This document shows, piece by piece, positions 44,081-52,665 of a DNA stretch of 64,000 bases (position 1 is its first letter; every line of letters starts with the position of its first letter). The position numbers and the translations under genes are program-made. Origin of the DNA: Pseudomonadota bacterium (GTDB lineage Bacteria; Chloroflexota; UBA6077; JAJPGT01); NCBI GenBank assembly GCA_021325655.1, contig JAJPGT010000096.1, positions 156,732 to 220,731 on the forward strand. Reading direction: 5' to 3'. The notes under the pieces were generated by a model. It was not told the DNA's origin, made no database searches, and was given only the letters and a program-made list of their open reading frames with translations.

Positions 44081-45004
44081 ATGGCGGCGCTGCGGGTGAA
44101 GCACCAGCCGCTGCCGCTGGGCGCGGCGGAGCGCCCCCAGGGTGGGGCACGGGTGTCGCGCCGGGGCGGGCTGGGCGCCGCGCGCCGCTTCCTTGCCCGC
44201 AATCCGCTGGCGCTCGTCGGCGGCGTGATCCTGCTGTTCTGGATCGCCATTAGCCTCGGGGCGCCGCTGCTCACCCCGCGTGGGCCGCTGGCCCAGGACG
44301 TGGTGCACCGGCTGCAGGAGCCGTCGCTGGCCCATCCGTTCGGGACGGATGCGCTGGGGCGGGACATTCTGAGCCGGGTCATCTATGGCGGCCGGATCTC
44401 GCTGCCGGTGGGCTTCCTGGCGGTCGCGATCGCGCTCGTGATCGGCGGCAGCGTCGGCGCCACGGCCGGCTTCGGCCCCCGCTGGCTGGATGGGCTGCTG
44501 ATGCGGCTGACGGAGATGGTGATGGGCTTCCCGCCGATCGTGCTGGCGATGGCGATCGCCGCCGCGCTCGGGCCGGGCCTGGTCCACACCATGATCGCGC
44601 TGGTGGCCGTGTCCTGGCCACGCTACGCCCGGGTGCTGCGCGGTCTGGTGCTGTCGGTGCGGCAGCAGGAGTACGTGCTGGCGGCGCGGGCGCTGGGCGC
44701 CTCGGAGCCGCGCGTCTTGCTGCGCTCGGTGCTGCCCAACTGCCTGGGCCCGGCGGTGGTGATGGCCAGCCTGGACCTGGGCAACGCCATCCTGGCCTTC
44801 TCCGGCCTGAGCTTCCTGGGGCTGGGCTCCCCGCCGCCGGCGCCGGAGTGGGGCGCAATGGTGGCGGCGGGGACCCAGAACTTCGACCAGTGGTGGGTGG
44901 GCGCGTTCCCGGGCCTGGCGATCCTGACCCTGGTGATGGCGTTCAACTTTATCGGCGATGGGCTGCGCGACGCGCTCGATCCGCGCCTGCGCCGCAGCCT
45001 GTAG
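44081..45004 (+). CDS. ABC transporter permease, DppC-type
   Basis: 307 residues. A ~40-residue cytoplasmic Arg/Gly-rich leader precedes the first helix (FLARNPLALVGGVILLFWIA). Then come HPFGTDALGRDILSRVIYGG, a DppC landmark, and the EAA loop EYVLAARALGASEPRVLLRS. Forms the heterodimeric channel with the upstream permease. Followed 14 nt later by the RidA gene, so co-transcribed. Confidence 0.93.
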   Translation: MAALRVKHQPLPLGAAERPQGGARVSRRGGLGAARRFLARNPLALVGGVILLFWIAISLGAPLLTPRGPLAQDVVHRLQEPSLAHPFGTDALGRDILSRVIYGGRISLPVGFLAVAIALVIGGSVGATAGFGPRWLDGLLMRLTEMVMGFPPIVLAMAIAAALGPGLVHTMIALVAVSWPRYARVLRGLVLSVRQQEYVLAARALGASEPRVLLRSVLPNCLGPAVVMASLDLGNAILAFSGLSFLGLGSPPPAPEWGAMVAAGTQNFDQWWVGAFPGLAILTLVMAFNFIGDGLRDALDPRLRRSL

Positions 45005-45018
45005 CGGAGGGAGCGGGC

Positions 45019-45411
45019 ATGGCACGCCAGAACATCTCGTCCGGCACCCCCTGGGAGGCCGTGGCTGGCTACTCCCGGGCGGTCCGCGTGGGCACCCTGG
45101 TCTTCGTCTCCGGGACGACCGCCAGCGACGAGCGCGGGCAGCTCGTCGGCGGCGACGACCCGTATGCCCAGGCGCGCTACATCCTGGGCAAGATTCAGGC
45201 GGCGCTGGCGCAGGCCGGGGCGAGGCTGGAGGACGTCGTTCGCACCCGGATCTACGTCGCCGACATCGACGACTGGGAGGCGGTGGCGCGTGCTCACGGC
45301 GAGGTCTTCGGCTCGATCCGGCCGGCCAACACACTCGTCCAGGTTGGAGCGCTGGTCGAGGGGCGGCTGGTGGAGATCGAGGCGGACGCAGTGATCGGCG
45401 ACGGGGCGTAG
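45019..45411 (+). CDS. RidA family protein
   Basis: 130 residues with a GGAGGGAG ribosome site 6 nt upstream. The YjgF/YER057c/UK114 fold is recognisable (VRVGTLVFVSGTTASDERGQ; ARYILGKIQAALAQAGARLE; VVRTRIYVADIDDWEAVARA). The last block has the RidA-type arginine (VRTRIYV) that holds the ligand carboxylate, and a Glu near the end. RidA proteins hydrolyse reactive enamine/imine products of amino-acid metabolism, which fits a peptide-use operon. Confidence 0.9.
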   Translation: MARQNISSGTPWEAVAGYSRAVRVGTLVFVSGTTASDERGQLVGGDDPYAQARYILGKIQAALAQAGARLEDVVRTRIYVADIDDWEAVARAHGEVFGSIRPANTLVQVGALVEGRLVEIEADAVIGDGA

Positions 45412-45417
45412 CGGCCG

Positions 45418-46416
45418 GTGCGCTTCAGCGTTCGCATCAACAACGACCTGCCGCTCGCCCTCTACCCGCGGCTGGCCCAGGCCGCCGAGGAGGCCGGGTT
45501 CGACCAGCTCTGGGTGAGCGACGACCTGTTCCTGCGCAGCGCCTGGGTGATCCTAGCCGCCGTCGCCCAGGCGACGAGCCGAATTCAGCTCGGCACCGGG
45601 ATCGTCAACCCGTACACGCTGCACCCGGCCGAGATGGCGATGGCCGCCGCCGCCCTGGACGAGCTGTCCGGCCAGCGCTTCAACCTGGGGATCTCGGCCG
45701 GGGCGGCCGACTTCCTGCGCTGGATCGGGATCGTCCAGGAGCGGCCCGTCGCGGCAGTGATGGAGACGGTCACTGCGATCCGCCAGCTCCTGGACGGCAC
45801 GGCCGCCCGCCCGGATGGGCGTTTCCTCCGTGGCTGGACCGAAGAGGCCTACCTGCGCTTCCCCAGCCGCCGCATTCCGATCTACATCGGCGCGCTCAGC
45901 CCCGCCATGCTCCGCGCCATTGGCCAGGTCGCCGATGGCGGCCTGCCGCTGCTGTTCCCACCCGAGCACTTCGAGACCGCGCTGCGCTATATCCGCGAAG
46001 GGGCTGCCCGGGCCGGCCGCTCCCTGGACGAGATCGACATCGCCGCTTGCATCTGGTGCTCCGTCGCCGCCGAGCGCGAGACGGCCGAGGCCGCGCTGCG
46101 GGACAAGATCGCCTACTACGGCCACGCGCTCAGCCCGCTCATCCTGGAGCGGCTCGGACTGACCCGGGAGGACTTCGCCCCGATCCAGCGGGCGCTCCAC
46201 CAGGAGCGCGACCCGGCCCGGGCGCGGGCGCTGGTCACCCCGACGATGCTGCGGATCGGGGTGGTCGGGACCCCGGCGGAGCTGATCCCGCGGCTGGAGG
46301 GACTGGTGGCACGGGGCGCGCGGCACCTCAGCTTTGGCCCGCCGCTCGGCCCGGACCCGCTGGAGGCGATCCGGGTGCTGGGCCGCGAGGTGCTGCCCCA
46401 CTTCCGCACCGCCTGA
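45418..46416 (+). CDS. LLM class F420/FMN-dependent oxidoreductase
   Basis: 332 residues from GTG, 6 nt after ridA. Bacterial luciferase-like TIM barrel: LPLALYPRLAQAAEEAGFDQ, LWVSDDLF near residue 34, IQLGTGIVNPYTLHPAEMA and FNLGISAGAADFLRWIG. The GTGIVNPY and SAG motifs resemble F420-dependent Mer-like reductases, common in Chloroflexota, but FMN use cannot be excluded. As last gene of the seven-gene operon it probably oxidises or reduces a product of the imported compound. The next gene is convergent. Confidence 0.85.
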   Translation: MRFSVRINNDLPLALYPRLAQAAEEAGFDQLWVSDDLFLRSAWVILAAVAQATSRIQLGTGIVNPYTLHPAEMAMAAAALDELSGQRFNLGISAGAADFLRWIGIVQERPVAAVMETVTAIRQLLDGTAARPDGRFLRGWTEEAYLRFPSRRIPIYIGALSPAMLRAIGQVADGGLPLLFPPEHFETALRYIREGAARAGRSLDEIDIAACIWCSVAAERETAEAALRDKIAYYGHALSPLILERLGLTREDFAPIQRALHQERDPARARALVTPTMLRIGVVGTPAELIPRLEGLVARGARHLSFGPPLGPDPLEAIRVLGREVLPHFRTA

Positions 46417-46442
46417 CGTCCGCCCGGCAGCGCCGGGTGGGG

Positions 46443-47714
46443 TCAGCGGCGGCCACCGGCCAGGCGGAGCGCCTCCGGGCGGCGGCGCAGGCGGAGCATC
46501 GCGACCACGCCGCAGGCCGGGCCGATCGCCAGGAGCGCGAAGGCGCCCTGCCAGCCGATCCACGCCTGGGTGTAGGGCAAGAGCTGAATGCTCACCGCAG
46601 TGAGCAGGAAGCCGAGCGCGGTCTGGAGCGCCAGCGCGCTGCCCACCCGCTCGGGCGCGGCCAGCTCGCTGATCGCGGCCGAGAACTGGGCGGAGTCGGC
46701 GACGATGCTGATCCCCCAGATGAGCGCAATGGCGATGACCAGCCCGGGCGCCTGGCCGAACAGCAGCCCGGTGAGCACCGCGCTGGCGCCGCTGACCATC
46801 ATCGCGGCGGAGGCGGTGATGGTGCGGCCGATCCGGTCGGCGGCCAGCCCGGCGGCGACGCAGCCGAGGGCGCCTGCGCCGATGACCAGCGCCGCCGCCA
46901 GGCTGGCCAGCCGGCTGGCAGCCGGGTCGCCCGGCGGGAGCCCGGCCCGCAGGCTGGCGAGCAGGAAGGTCGGCAGCCAGGTCCACATCGCGTACAGCTC
47001 CCACATGTGCCCGAAGTAGCTCAGGTTCGCCAGTCGCAGCGCCGGATCGCGCAGCGAGCGCACCGCCCAGCCGAGGTCGACGCGGGCGCTGGGTGCCTCG
47101 AACGGTCCGCGCTGGACGAAGATGGCGACGACGCTGGCGGCGGCGAGGGCGGCCAGGCTGGTGGCGGCGATGACGGCCTGCCAGGAGAGCTGCCCGGCCA
47201 GGCCGACGCCGGCGATCAGGTGCGGCAGCGCGGAGCCAAGGGTGAGCGCGCCGACGAGCGTCCCGATCGCCAGCCCGCGGCGCTGGCGAAACCAGCCGGC
47301 GACGAGCTTCATCCCGGTCGGGTAGACCCCGGCCAGGCAGAAGCCGAGCGCGAAGCGAAGCGCGATCGCCACCGGCAGACGGCCGTCCGCGAGCACGAGC
47401 AGGCCGTTGGCGGCCGCGGCGGCGAGGGCACCGGCGACGAAAACGGCCCGGGTGCCCAGGACGTCGGCCGCGCCGCTGATGGCGGCGGCCAGCGCACCGG
47501 CGACGAAGCCGATCTGCACCGCGACCGTGAGCAGCCCGAGCTGGGCGGGCGACAGCCCCCAGTCGCGCGCCAGCGCCGGGGCCACCGCCGCGGCGCTGAA
47601 CCAGGTGCTCATCCCGCCAACCTGGGCGAGGGCGATGAAAGCCAGCGCCCGCCAGCACCCGGCCGGTAGCGCGGCCGGTGGCGCTCCCTTCCCCGGCGCG
47701 GCTGCGGTCCTCAC
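46443..47714 (-). CDS. MFS transporter
   Basis: 423 residues from a GTG that overlaps the stop of the DUF2182 gene (GTGA); a longer frame reads through that gene in another phase and is rejected. Twelve hydrophobic helices. Conserved blocks are GLSPAQLGLLTVAVQIGFVAG, FALGFCLAGVYPTGMKLVAG near 105 and GLAADRIGRTITA, the MFS loop motif. The CxAGVYPTGMK block is seen in the CynX/NarK-like and sugar-phosphate branches; substrate unknown. It is the third gene of the unit DUF1326-DUF2182-MFS. Confidence 0.83.
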   Translation of the reverse strand: MRTAAAPGKGAPPAALPAGCWRALAFIALAQVGGMSTWFSAAAVAPALARDWGLSPAQLGLLTVAVQIGFVAGALAAAISGAADVLGTRAVFVAGALAAAAANGLLVLADGRLPVAIALRFALGFCLAGVYPTGMKLVAGWFRQRRGLAIGTLVGALTLGSALPHLIAGVGLAGQLSWQAVIAATSLAALAAASVVAIFVQRGPFEAPSARVDLGWAVRSLRDPALRLANLSYFGHMWELYAMWTWLPTFLLASLRAGLPPGDPAASRLASLAAALVIGAGALGCVAAGLAADRIGRTITASAAMMVSGASAVLTGLLFGQAPGLVIAIALIWGISIVADSAQFSAAISELAAPERVGSALALQTALGFLLTAVSIQLLPYTQAWIGWQGAFALLAIGPACGVVAMLRLRRRPEALRLAGGRR

Positions 47715-48502
47715 AGGCCCTCCGCGCCAGGGAAGGGAGCGAGGCCAGCCAGGTGCAGCGCCGCCCACAGGATCAGTAGCGCCCCGAGCGGCCGGGTGAG
47801 CTGGCGGCCCCAGCGGGTGGTGCGCTCCGCGGTCATGAACACCGCGAGCAGGAGCATCCAGCCAAGGTTGACCCCACCAATGGCGAACATGAGCAGCATC
47901 AGAGTCCAGCAGCAGCCCAAGCAGAACAGGCCATGGTGCAGCCCGAGCCGCAGCGCGTCCCGGCCGGCGCGCCGGCCGCTCCAGTGCTGGACCAGGAAGG
48001 AGTAGGGCGAGCGGCACTTGTCCAGGCAGAGCTGCTTGAGCGGGGTAAACTGGTAGACGCCCGCGACGAGCAGCACGCTCGCGGCGATCGTGCCCGAGGC
48101 GCTCTGGAGCACCGGGAGGACGGCCACCGCCGCGTGCAGGGCGCTATCGCCCAGGTAGGCCAGCAGGCCGAACTCGGCCCAGATACCCAGGTAGCCGAGG
48201 AGGAGCAACGCCAGGAGGCGGGCTCGATTCGGCCGCTGGACGACGAAGCGACGGAACAGGTTGACCAGCGGCAGGCTGCTGGGGAGCATCATCGCCACGG
48301 TCATCAGGGTCCAGCCGACGACGAACGCGCCCACTCGGAGGAGCGGGGGGAAGCTGCTCCCCCCACTCTCCCGGTGGTTGAGCAGGCCGGAGAACGGCGA
48401 CGCCCCCCAGAGCGCCAGCGCTGCCCAGGCGGACAGCACCAGTATCCCGAGCGACAGGCGATACCAGCGCTGGTCGACAGGAGCACGCATCGCCCCGATC
48501 AT
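47711..48502 (-). CDS. DUF2182 integral membrane protein, putative metal-binding
   Basis: 263 residues with about six helices. Family landmarks are WTLMTVAMMLPSSLPLVNLF near residue 63, TPLKQLCLDKCRSPYSFL near 152 with two cysteines, and HHGLFCLGCCWTLMLLMFAI near 190 with three cysteines and two histidines. The Cys/His clusters at the membrane edge suggest metal or heme binding. DUF2182 genes frequently lie beside DUF1326 genes, as here (24 nt apart), so the two probably work together. Reaction unknown. Confidence 0.85.
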   Translation of the reverse strand: MIGAMRAPVDQRWYRLSLGILVLSAWAALALWGASPFSGLLNHRESGGSSFPPLLRVGAFVVGWTLMTVAMMLPSSLPLVNLFRRFVVQRPNRARLLALLLLGYLGIWAEFGLLAYLGDSALHAAVAVLPVLQSASGTIAASVLLVAGVYQFTPLKQLCLDKCRSPYSFLVQHWSGRRAGRDALRLGLHHGLFCLGCCWTLMLLMFAIGGVNLGWMLLLAVFMTAERTTRWGRQLTRPLGALLILWAALHLAGLAPFPGAEGL

Positions 48503-48526
48503 GGTCGCCTCCTCTTCCGCGGCCCT

Positions 48527-49129
48527 TTACCCCTCGAGCCGGAACTCTCCGAGAATGGCGTTGCGGCCGCTGAACTCCCAGCTCATCCCATGCTGGGGCA
48601 GGTCGGCCTTGAGCGTGCTCGCCTTCCCGACGTACGCTGGCGAGCCGGGGATGGTGCTGAAGACGGTATCGACTAGCTTGGTCGGCCGCCCCTGGCTATC
48701 GGTGTACGGCTGCATCTCGGCATATGCCACCTCGCCGATGCGGATAGTCCCCTTCCCCTCCGCCAGGTTGAACTGGATCGGGGTGTCGTAGACGCCGACG
48801 ACCTCCCCGACGAGCTGGGCCAGGTCGGCCAGCGGCCCGCCGAGCTGGCCGGTATGCGCGGCCAGGATCGCCTGCTTCTGCTCCTGCGTCGCCTTGCTAT
48901 CCACGTATGCCGCCACCTTCCAGTTCCCCGCCAGAACGTTGCCGGGGATGTGGACGACGAAGGCGAGGGTGAGGTCGGACACGTCGATCCCGTTGATCCT
49001 GCCGCGGTCATAGTGGTAGGCGAGCATGGAGTCGCACGACCCGCCGTCCGGGTCGTCGCCGACCCAGCACGGGCACGGCCCGCCACACGAGCAGGCCTCG
49101 AGGAGCTTCCCTTCGAGCAGGTACGTCAT
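48527..49129 (-). CDS. DUF1326 cysteine-motif protein
   Basis: 200 residues from ATG 49129 with AAGGAGAG upstream; an in-frame ATG at 49204 would add 25 polar residues. The N-terminus has the DUF1326 signature LLEACSCGGPCPCWVG (four cysteines in nine residues, ~10-18), a likely metal-binding site, and a further conserved Cys in GGSCDSMLAYHYDRG. No signal peptide. It is first in the three-gene unit with DUF2182 and MFS. An unusually strong Shine-Dalgarno sequence lies ~100 nt upstream (see 49183-49239). Confidence 0.85.
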   Translation of the reverse strand: MTYLLEGKLLEACSCGGPCPCWVGDDPDGGSCDSMLAYHYDRGRINGIDVSDLTLAFVVHIPGNVLAGNWKVAAYVDSKATQEQKQAILAAHTGQLGGPLADLAQLVGEVVGVYDTPIQFNLAEGKGTIRIGEVAYAEMQPYTDSQGRPTKLVDTVFSTIPGSPAYVGKASTLKADLPQHGMSWEFSGRNAILGEFRLEG

Positions 49130-49182
49130 GGCAAACTCTCCTTGTGGTGTTATCGGCGGCCGCGGTGTCGGCCGCTCGGTGC

Positions 49183-49239
49183 CTATTTCCCGACGGGTTG
49201 CCATCCGGTAGACATTCTCCCGACGGTCTCACCTCCTTT
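49183..49239 (-). other. Possible leader ORF with strong Shine-Dalgarno
   Basis: On the minus strand, AAAGGAGGT at 49239-49231 is one of the best ribosome-binding sequences in the window. An ATG 15 nt later encodes only MSTGWQPVGK before TAG at 49183. It sits upstream of the DUF1326 start. Spacing is long for translation, so a leader peptide is uncertain. Confidence 0.35.
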
Positions 49240-49293
49240 CGCTCGTCCGCCCCAGCGCTCTTAACGCCTCGGGCCCCTCCGTTCGCGGCGCCC

Positions 49294-49475
49294 CTACAGC
49301 AGCTCCGCGATCATCCGCGCGCCCGCTCCACCCCGCCCGCCTCGATCGGCCGATACTCCGGCGCCTGGGCCAGCGCGTGGGCGATCCGCTCGGCCAGGCG
49401 CTCCGGCGTCGCCTCGGCGAACTCCACCGCGCCTCCGGCCCGACCCCGTAGTTGGCCAGGCGGGGCGGGGCGCTT
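49294..49475 (-). pseudogene. Glycosyltransferase C-terminal fragment
   Basis: On the minus strand, NYGVG, then AVEFAEATPERLAERIAHAL and AQAPEYRPI, then ERARG and MIAELL can be read, but only by changing frame twice. This is the C-terminal pattern of MurG/GT28-like or UDP-glycosyltransferases. No N-terminal part is nearby. A gene remnant, with low certainty on family. Confidence 0.4.
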
Positions 49476-49662
49476 CGGGGCTGGTACAGGCGCGGCCTAA
49501 CGCTTGCCCAGGCTACGGCCCAGCGGGGCTACGCGCATCCCTCATTCGGGGGAATTCGCACCTCATCTCGACGCCAGGCCCGCCCGGGCGGCCTCCCCAG
49601 ACCGGTGGAGGGACAGCCTTCCCGGCCAATGGAGCGGACGAACCGGGAGGAGGGAATAATGG

Positions 49663-51999
49663 TCAGCCTGGGCGGCCGAGCAGCCGCTGCCGAGCGGCCC
49701 AGGCGGCGATCTGCGCCCGAGAGCTGAGCCCGAGCTTGTTCAAGATGTTGCTGACGTGCGTCTGGACGGTCGATTCGCCCACCACCAGCTCGGCCGCGAT
49801 CTGGCGATTCGTCAGCCCATGGGCGACCAGCACGGCCACCTCCTGCTCGCGCCGGCTGAGCGGGCTGGCCGGCGGCTGGGGTTCCGGGGGAGCGGGCGGC
49901 ACACGTGGCGGAGCCGGTTCGGCCAGCAGCGCGTATGTGATCGCTTCCTCGAGCCGCATCGCCCGCCCGGCGGCCCAGGCCGCGGCGAACGCGGCGGCGT
50001 CGCAGCCCGCCCGGGCGGCGGAGACGCGACTGGCGTGCGCGGCCCGCTCCGGGGGAGGGACCGGGGCTCCGATCTCCTGGCGCAGCGCCTCCGCCGCTCC
50101 GAACAGGCGGGCCGCTCGCTCGGGCTGCCCCTGGGCACTCGCCACTGCCGCGAGCAGCTCCAGGCAATCGGGCACGTAGTAGGTGCTGCCCTGCTCGCGC
50201 AGCAGGCGCAGGCTCTCGACGGCTCGCGCCGCCGCCCGTTCGTAGTCGTGCTGATCTCGGGCCACCAGCCCCAGCTCGGCGAGTGAGAGCGCCATACCGA
50301 ACGCATCGCCCGCCCTCTGCTGAAGCGCCAGGCTCGCCATATACAGCAAGCCCGCCTTCTCCAACTGCCCGCGGTAGCGGGCGAAGTCGCCCATGTTCTG
50401 CAACGCCTGGGCGATCGCCCAGGGATCGCCGGTCTGCCGCCAGAGAAGGTAGCTCTGGCGATGCAGATCGTAGGCGCTGGCGAGGTCGCCCTGATAGCCG
50501 GCTGCGAAGCCCAGGTTCATGAAGGACAGCCCCATTCCCCAGGCGTCGCCCAGCTCGCGCTGGAGCGCCAGAGCCTGCTGAGACAGCCTGGTAGCGGTGG
50601 CGTACTCCCCCCGGTTCCAGGCCAGGAAGCCGGCGCCGCTCAGGGCCTTCGCCCGTACGACAGTGGAGACCTCGCCCGGCAGGGCGAGTCCTGCCTCCAG
50701 CCAGCGCAGCCCCTCGCTCAAAGACATGCGGACGATCCAGAAGTAGGCCAGTGCCCCGCCCAGGCGCAGCGCAATCTCCGCGTCGCCGCGGTCAATCGCC
50801 CAGCGCAGCGCCGCGCGCAGGTTGTCGTGCTCGCGGTCCAGCCGGCTCAGCCAGACGCCCTGTGTCGCGCGACGGAGCTCGGGATCCGCCCGCTCGGCCA
50901 GCTCCAGTTCGTACAGGGCGTGCCGGCGCCTGGCGGCCTCCTCTTCCACGCCCCGGGAGAGCCATCCCTGGGCGTACTGGCGGATCGGCTCCAGGAGCCG
51001 GTAACGCGCTTCGCCCTGCTGCTCCTCGGCCACCACCAGCGACTTGTCCACCAGGCGCGTCAACAGGTTCAGCACTTCGGCAGAGACGATGCCTTCGCCG
51101 GCGCAGACCGCCTCGGCCGCCTCCAGCGTCCAGCCCCCGGCGAAGACCGCCAGCCGCCGAAACACCCCCTGCTCCGGGACGGACAGCAGGTGGGAGCTCC
51201 AATCCAACGTCGCTTTCAGTGTCTGCTGGCGGGTCGGCGCCGTCCGCGCTCCCTCGCTCAGCAGCAGGAAGCAGTCTCGCAGCCGCTCCAGGATCTGCCC
51301 GGCGGCGAGCGCCCGCACTCGCGCCGCGGCGAGCTCGAGCGCCAGCGGGATGCCGTCCAGCCGGGCGCAGATCTGGGCGACCGCGGCGGCGTTCTGCGCC
51401 GTCAGCGCGAACCCCGGCTGCGCCGCCTGCGCCCGCTCGACGAACAATCGGGCCGCCGCGTAGCGCAGGACCTCTTCGGCAGAGGCGGCGCGCCCGACGT
51501 CGGGCACCCGCAGCGACGGCACGCGCCAGCTCACCTCGCCCGGGATGCGCAGCGGCTCCCGACTGGTGGCAAGGATGCGCAGCCTCGGGCAGCGTTCGAG
51601 CAAGGCCTCCGCCAGCCGAGCGCTGGCGTCAACCAGGTGCTCGCAGTTGTCCAGCACCAGCAGCAGCGCCCGGGGCTCGAGCCAGTCGGCCAGCGCCTCG
51701 GACAGGGAGCGTCCGGGCTCCTCGCGCAGCTCGAACACGGCCGCAACCGCCTGTGGGACCAGGCCCGGGTCCGAGAGCCCCGCCAGCTCGACCAGCCAGA
51801 CGCCGTCCGGGAAGCGGTCCAGCAGCTCCCCCGCGACATGCAGGGCGAGCCGGGTCTTGCCACAGCCGCCGGCCCCGGTGAGCGTCACCAGCCGCCCTTC
51901 GGCGCTCAGCACCAGGCCCCGCAGCGTCGCCGCTTCCTGCTCGCGCCCAATGAGCCGAGTGCGCTGAGCCGGCAAATTGTGGATTCCCCTGGCAGGCAT
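49663..51999 (-). CDS. LuxR-type regulator with AAA ATPase and TPR domains
   Basis: 778 residues from ATG 51999. An NB-ARC/AAA-type ATPase follows the N-terminus: RLIGREQE, Walker A TGAGGCGKTR (41-50), Walker B LLLVLDNCEHL, RILATSREPL and GIPLALELAAARV. Helical TPR-like repeats fill the middle (QQALALQRELGDAWGMGLSF; LARDQHDYERA-type units). The C-terminus is a LuxR HTH (SPLSRREQEVAVLVAHGLTN, then RQIAAELVVGESTVQTHVSN). It is a large ATP-dependent transcription regulator of the LAL/AfsR-like kind. It is divergent from the Tat-exported protein gene, a plausible target. Confidence 0.92.
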   Translation of the reverse strand: MPARGIHNLPAQRTRLIGREQEAATLRGLVLSAEGRLVTLTGAGGCGKTRLALHVAGELLDRFPDGVWLVELAGLSDPGLVPQAVAAVFELREEPGRSLSEALADWLEPRALLLVLDNCEHLVDASARLAEALLERCPRLRILATSREPLRIPGEVSWRVPSLRVPDVGRAASAEEVLRYAAARLFVERAQAAQPGFALTAQNAAAVAQICARLDGIPLALELAAARVRALAAGQILERLRDCFLLLSEGARTAPTRQQTLKATLDWSSHLLSVPEQGVFRRLAVFAGGWTLEAAEAVCAGEGIVSAEVLNLLTRLVDKSLVVAEEQQGEARYRLLEPIRQYAQGWLSRGVEEEAARRRHALYELELAERADPELRRATQGVWLSRLDREHDNLRAALRWAIDRGDAEIALRLGGALAYFWIVRMSLSEGLRWLEAGLALPGEVSTVVRAKALSGAGFLAWNRGEYATATRLSQQALALQRELGDAWGMGLSFMNLGFAAGYQGDLASAYDLHRQSYLLWRQTGDPWAIAQALQNMGDFARYRGQLEKAGLLYMASLALQQRAGDAFGMALSLAELGLVARDQHDYERAAARAVESLRLLREQGSTYYVPDCLELLAAVASAQGQPERAARLFGAAEALRQEIGAPVPPPERAAHASRVSAARAGCDAAAFAAAWAAGRAMRLEEAITYALLAEPAPPRVPPAPPEPQPPASPLSRREQEVAVLVAHGLTNRQIAAELVVGESTVQTHVSNILNKLGLSSRAQIAAWAARQRLLGRPG

Positions 52000-52665
52000 A
52001 GGCTGCCCCCCCCAGCCGCCCGGTGCCCAGAACAAAGCGCGTGCTTGTCAATGAGCGCGGCTCGATGCGACTGACAATAAGTCAGACCGACAGTGACGTC
52101 AACATATGGAGCGGCAGTTCTGGGACATTTAGGCAGCTCGGGCCGGTGAGGCCGCCTGGCCGGCGACTGTGGCACCGCGGTCCAGGAGCCGAGATCCCGA
52201 TGCCCGCCCTGTCGCGGGAGACGGCTGGGGGCGCGCTGCGCGGTCGCCCTTTCCCGCGCACTGCCCTTCACCCAACGGGTGTAAGCCTCTTGCGCGCAAG
52301 GAAGCAGAAGAGTAGTCTGGTACCCGAAGCGTCTCCATCCAGGCGCTGCGGGATATCTCCGCGGGCGCCGTGCGACCACTGCGTCGGGTTTCACTCGCTG
52401 GGTCCCTTCGGGGGGGCCATGCCAGCGCTCGGGCGCGCGCCATCTGCCACGCCGCTGCAGCCCCTGGTCACACTGCGCGGAGCCAGCTTGCCGCTCCAGC
52501 GCACGAGCCCGGAGCCGGCGCCAGAGCATCCAGCTCATTCGGCAGGCGCGAGCTCGGTCCGGGCACTCCAGCGCCAGGAGAGGAGGTGAGGGAGAGCGAC
52601 AGGAGCAAGAGCGAGGCATTGCCGCGGCTCGCGGTAACGGTCTTCGAAGAGAACAGGGGAACTCT
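52000..52665. other. Divergent control region, 666 bp, with palindromes
   Basis: The open frames here lack codon bias, motifs and ribosome sites, so no gene is called. An AT-richer stretch at 52060-52130 includes the inverted repeat CTGAC-AATAA-GTCAG (52071-52085), 72 nt upstream of the regulator start, a possible operator. CTTGCGCGCAAG (52289-52300) is a perfect 12-bp palindrome. Confidence 0.45.

Larger units (their letters stand above)
49130..49662. other. Intergenic region, 533 bp
   Basis: Between the DUF1326 start and the LuxR-type gene no intact gene is seen. It holds the possible leader at 49183-49239 and a decayed glycosyltransferase fragment (49294-49475). The remainder, 49476-49662, shows nothing I can support. 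Confidence 0.5.

Noticed and set aside
44958..47669. A 903-codon plus-strand open frame across ridA, the LLM gene and the MFS gene
   Set aside because: It is Arg/Pro/Gly-rich shadow sequence with no motifs, overlapping three well-supported genes; long shadow frames are expected at this G+C content.
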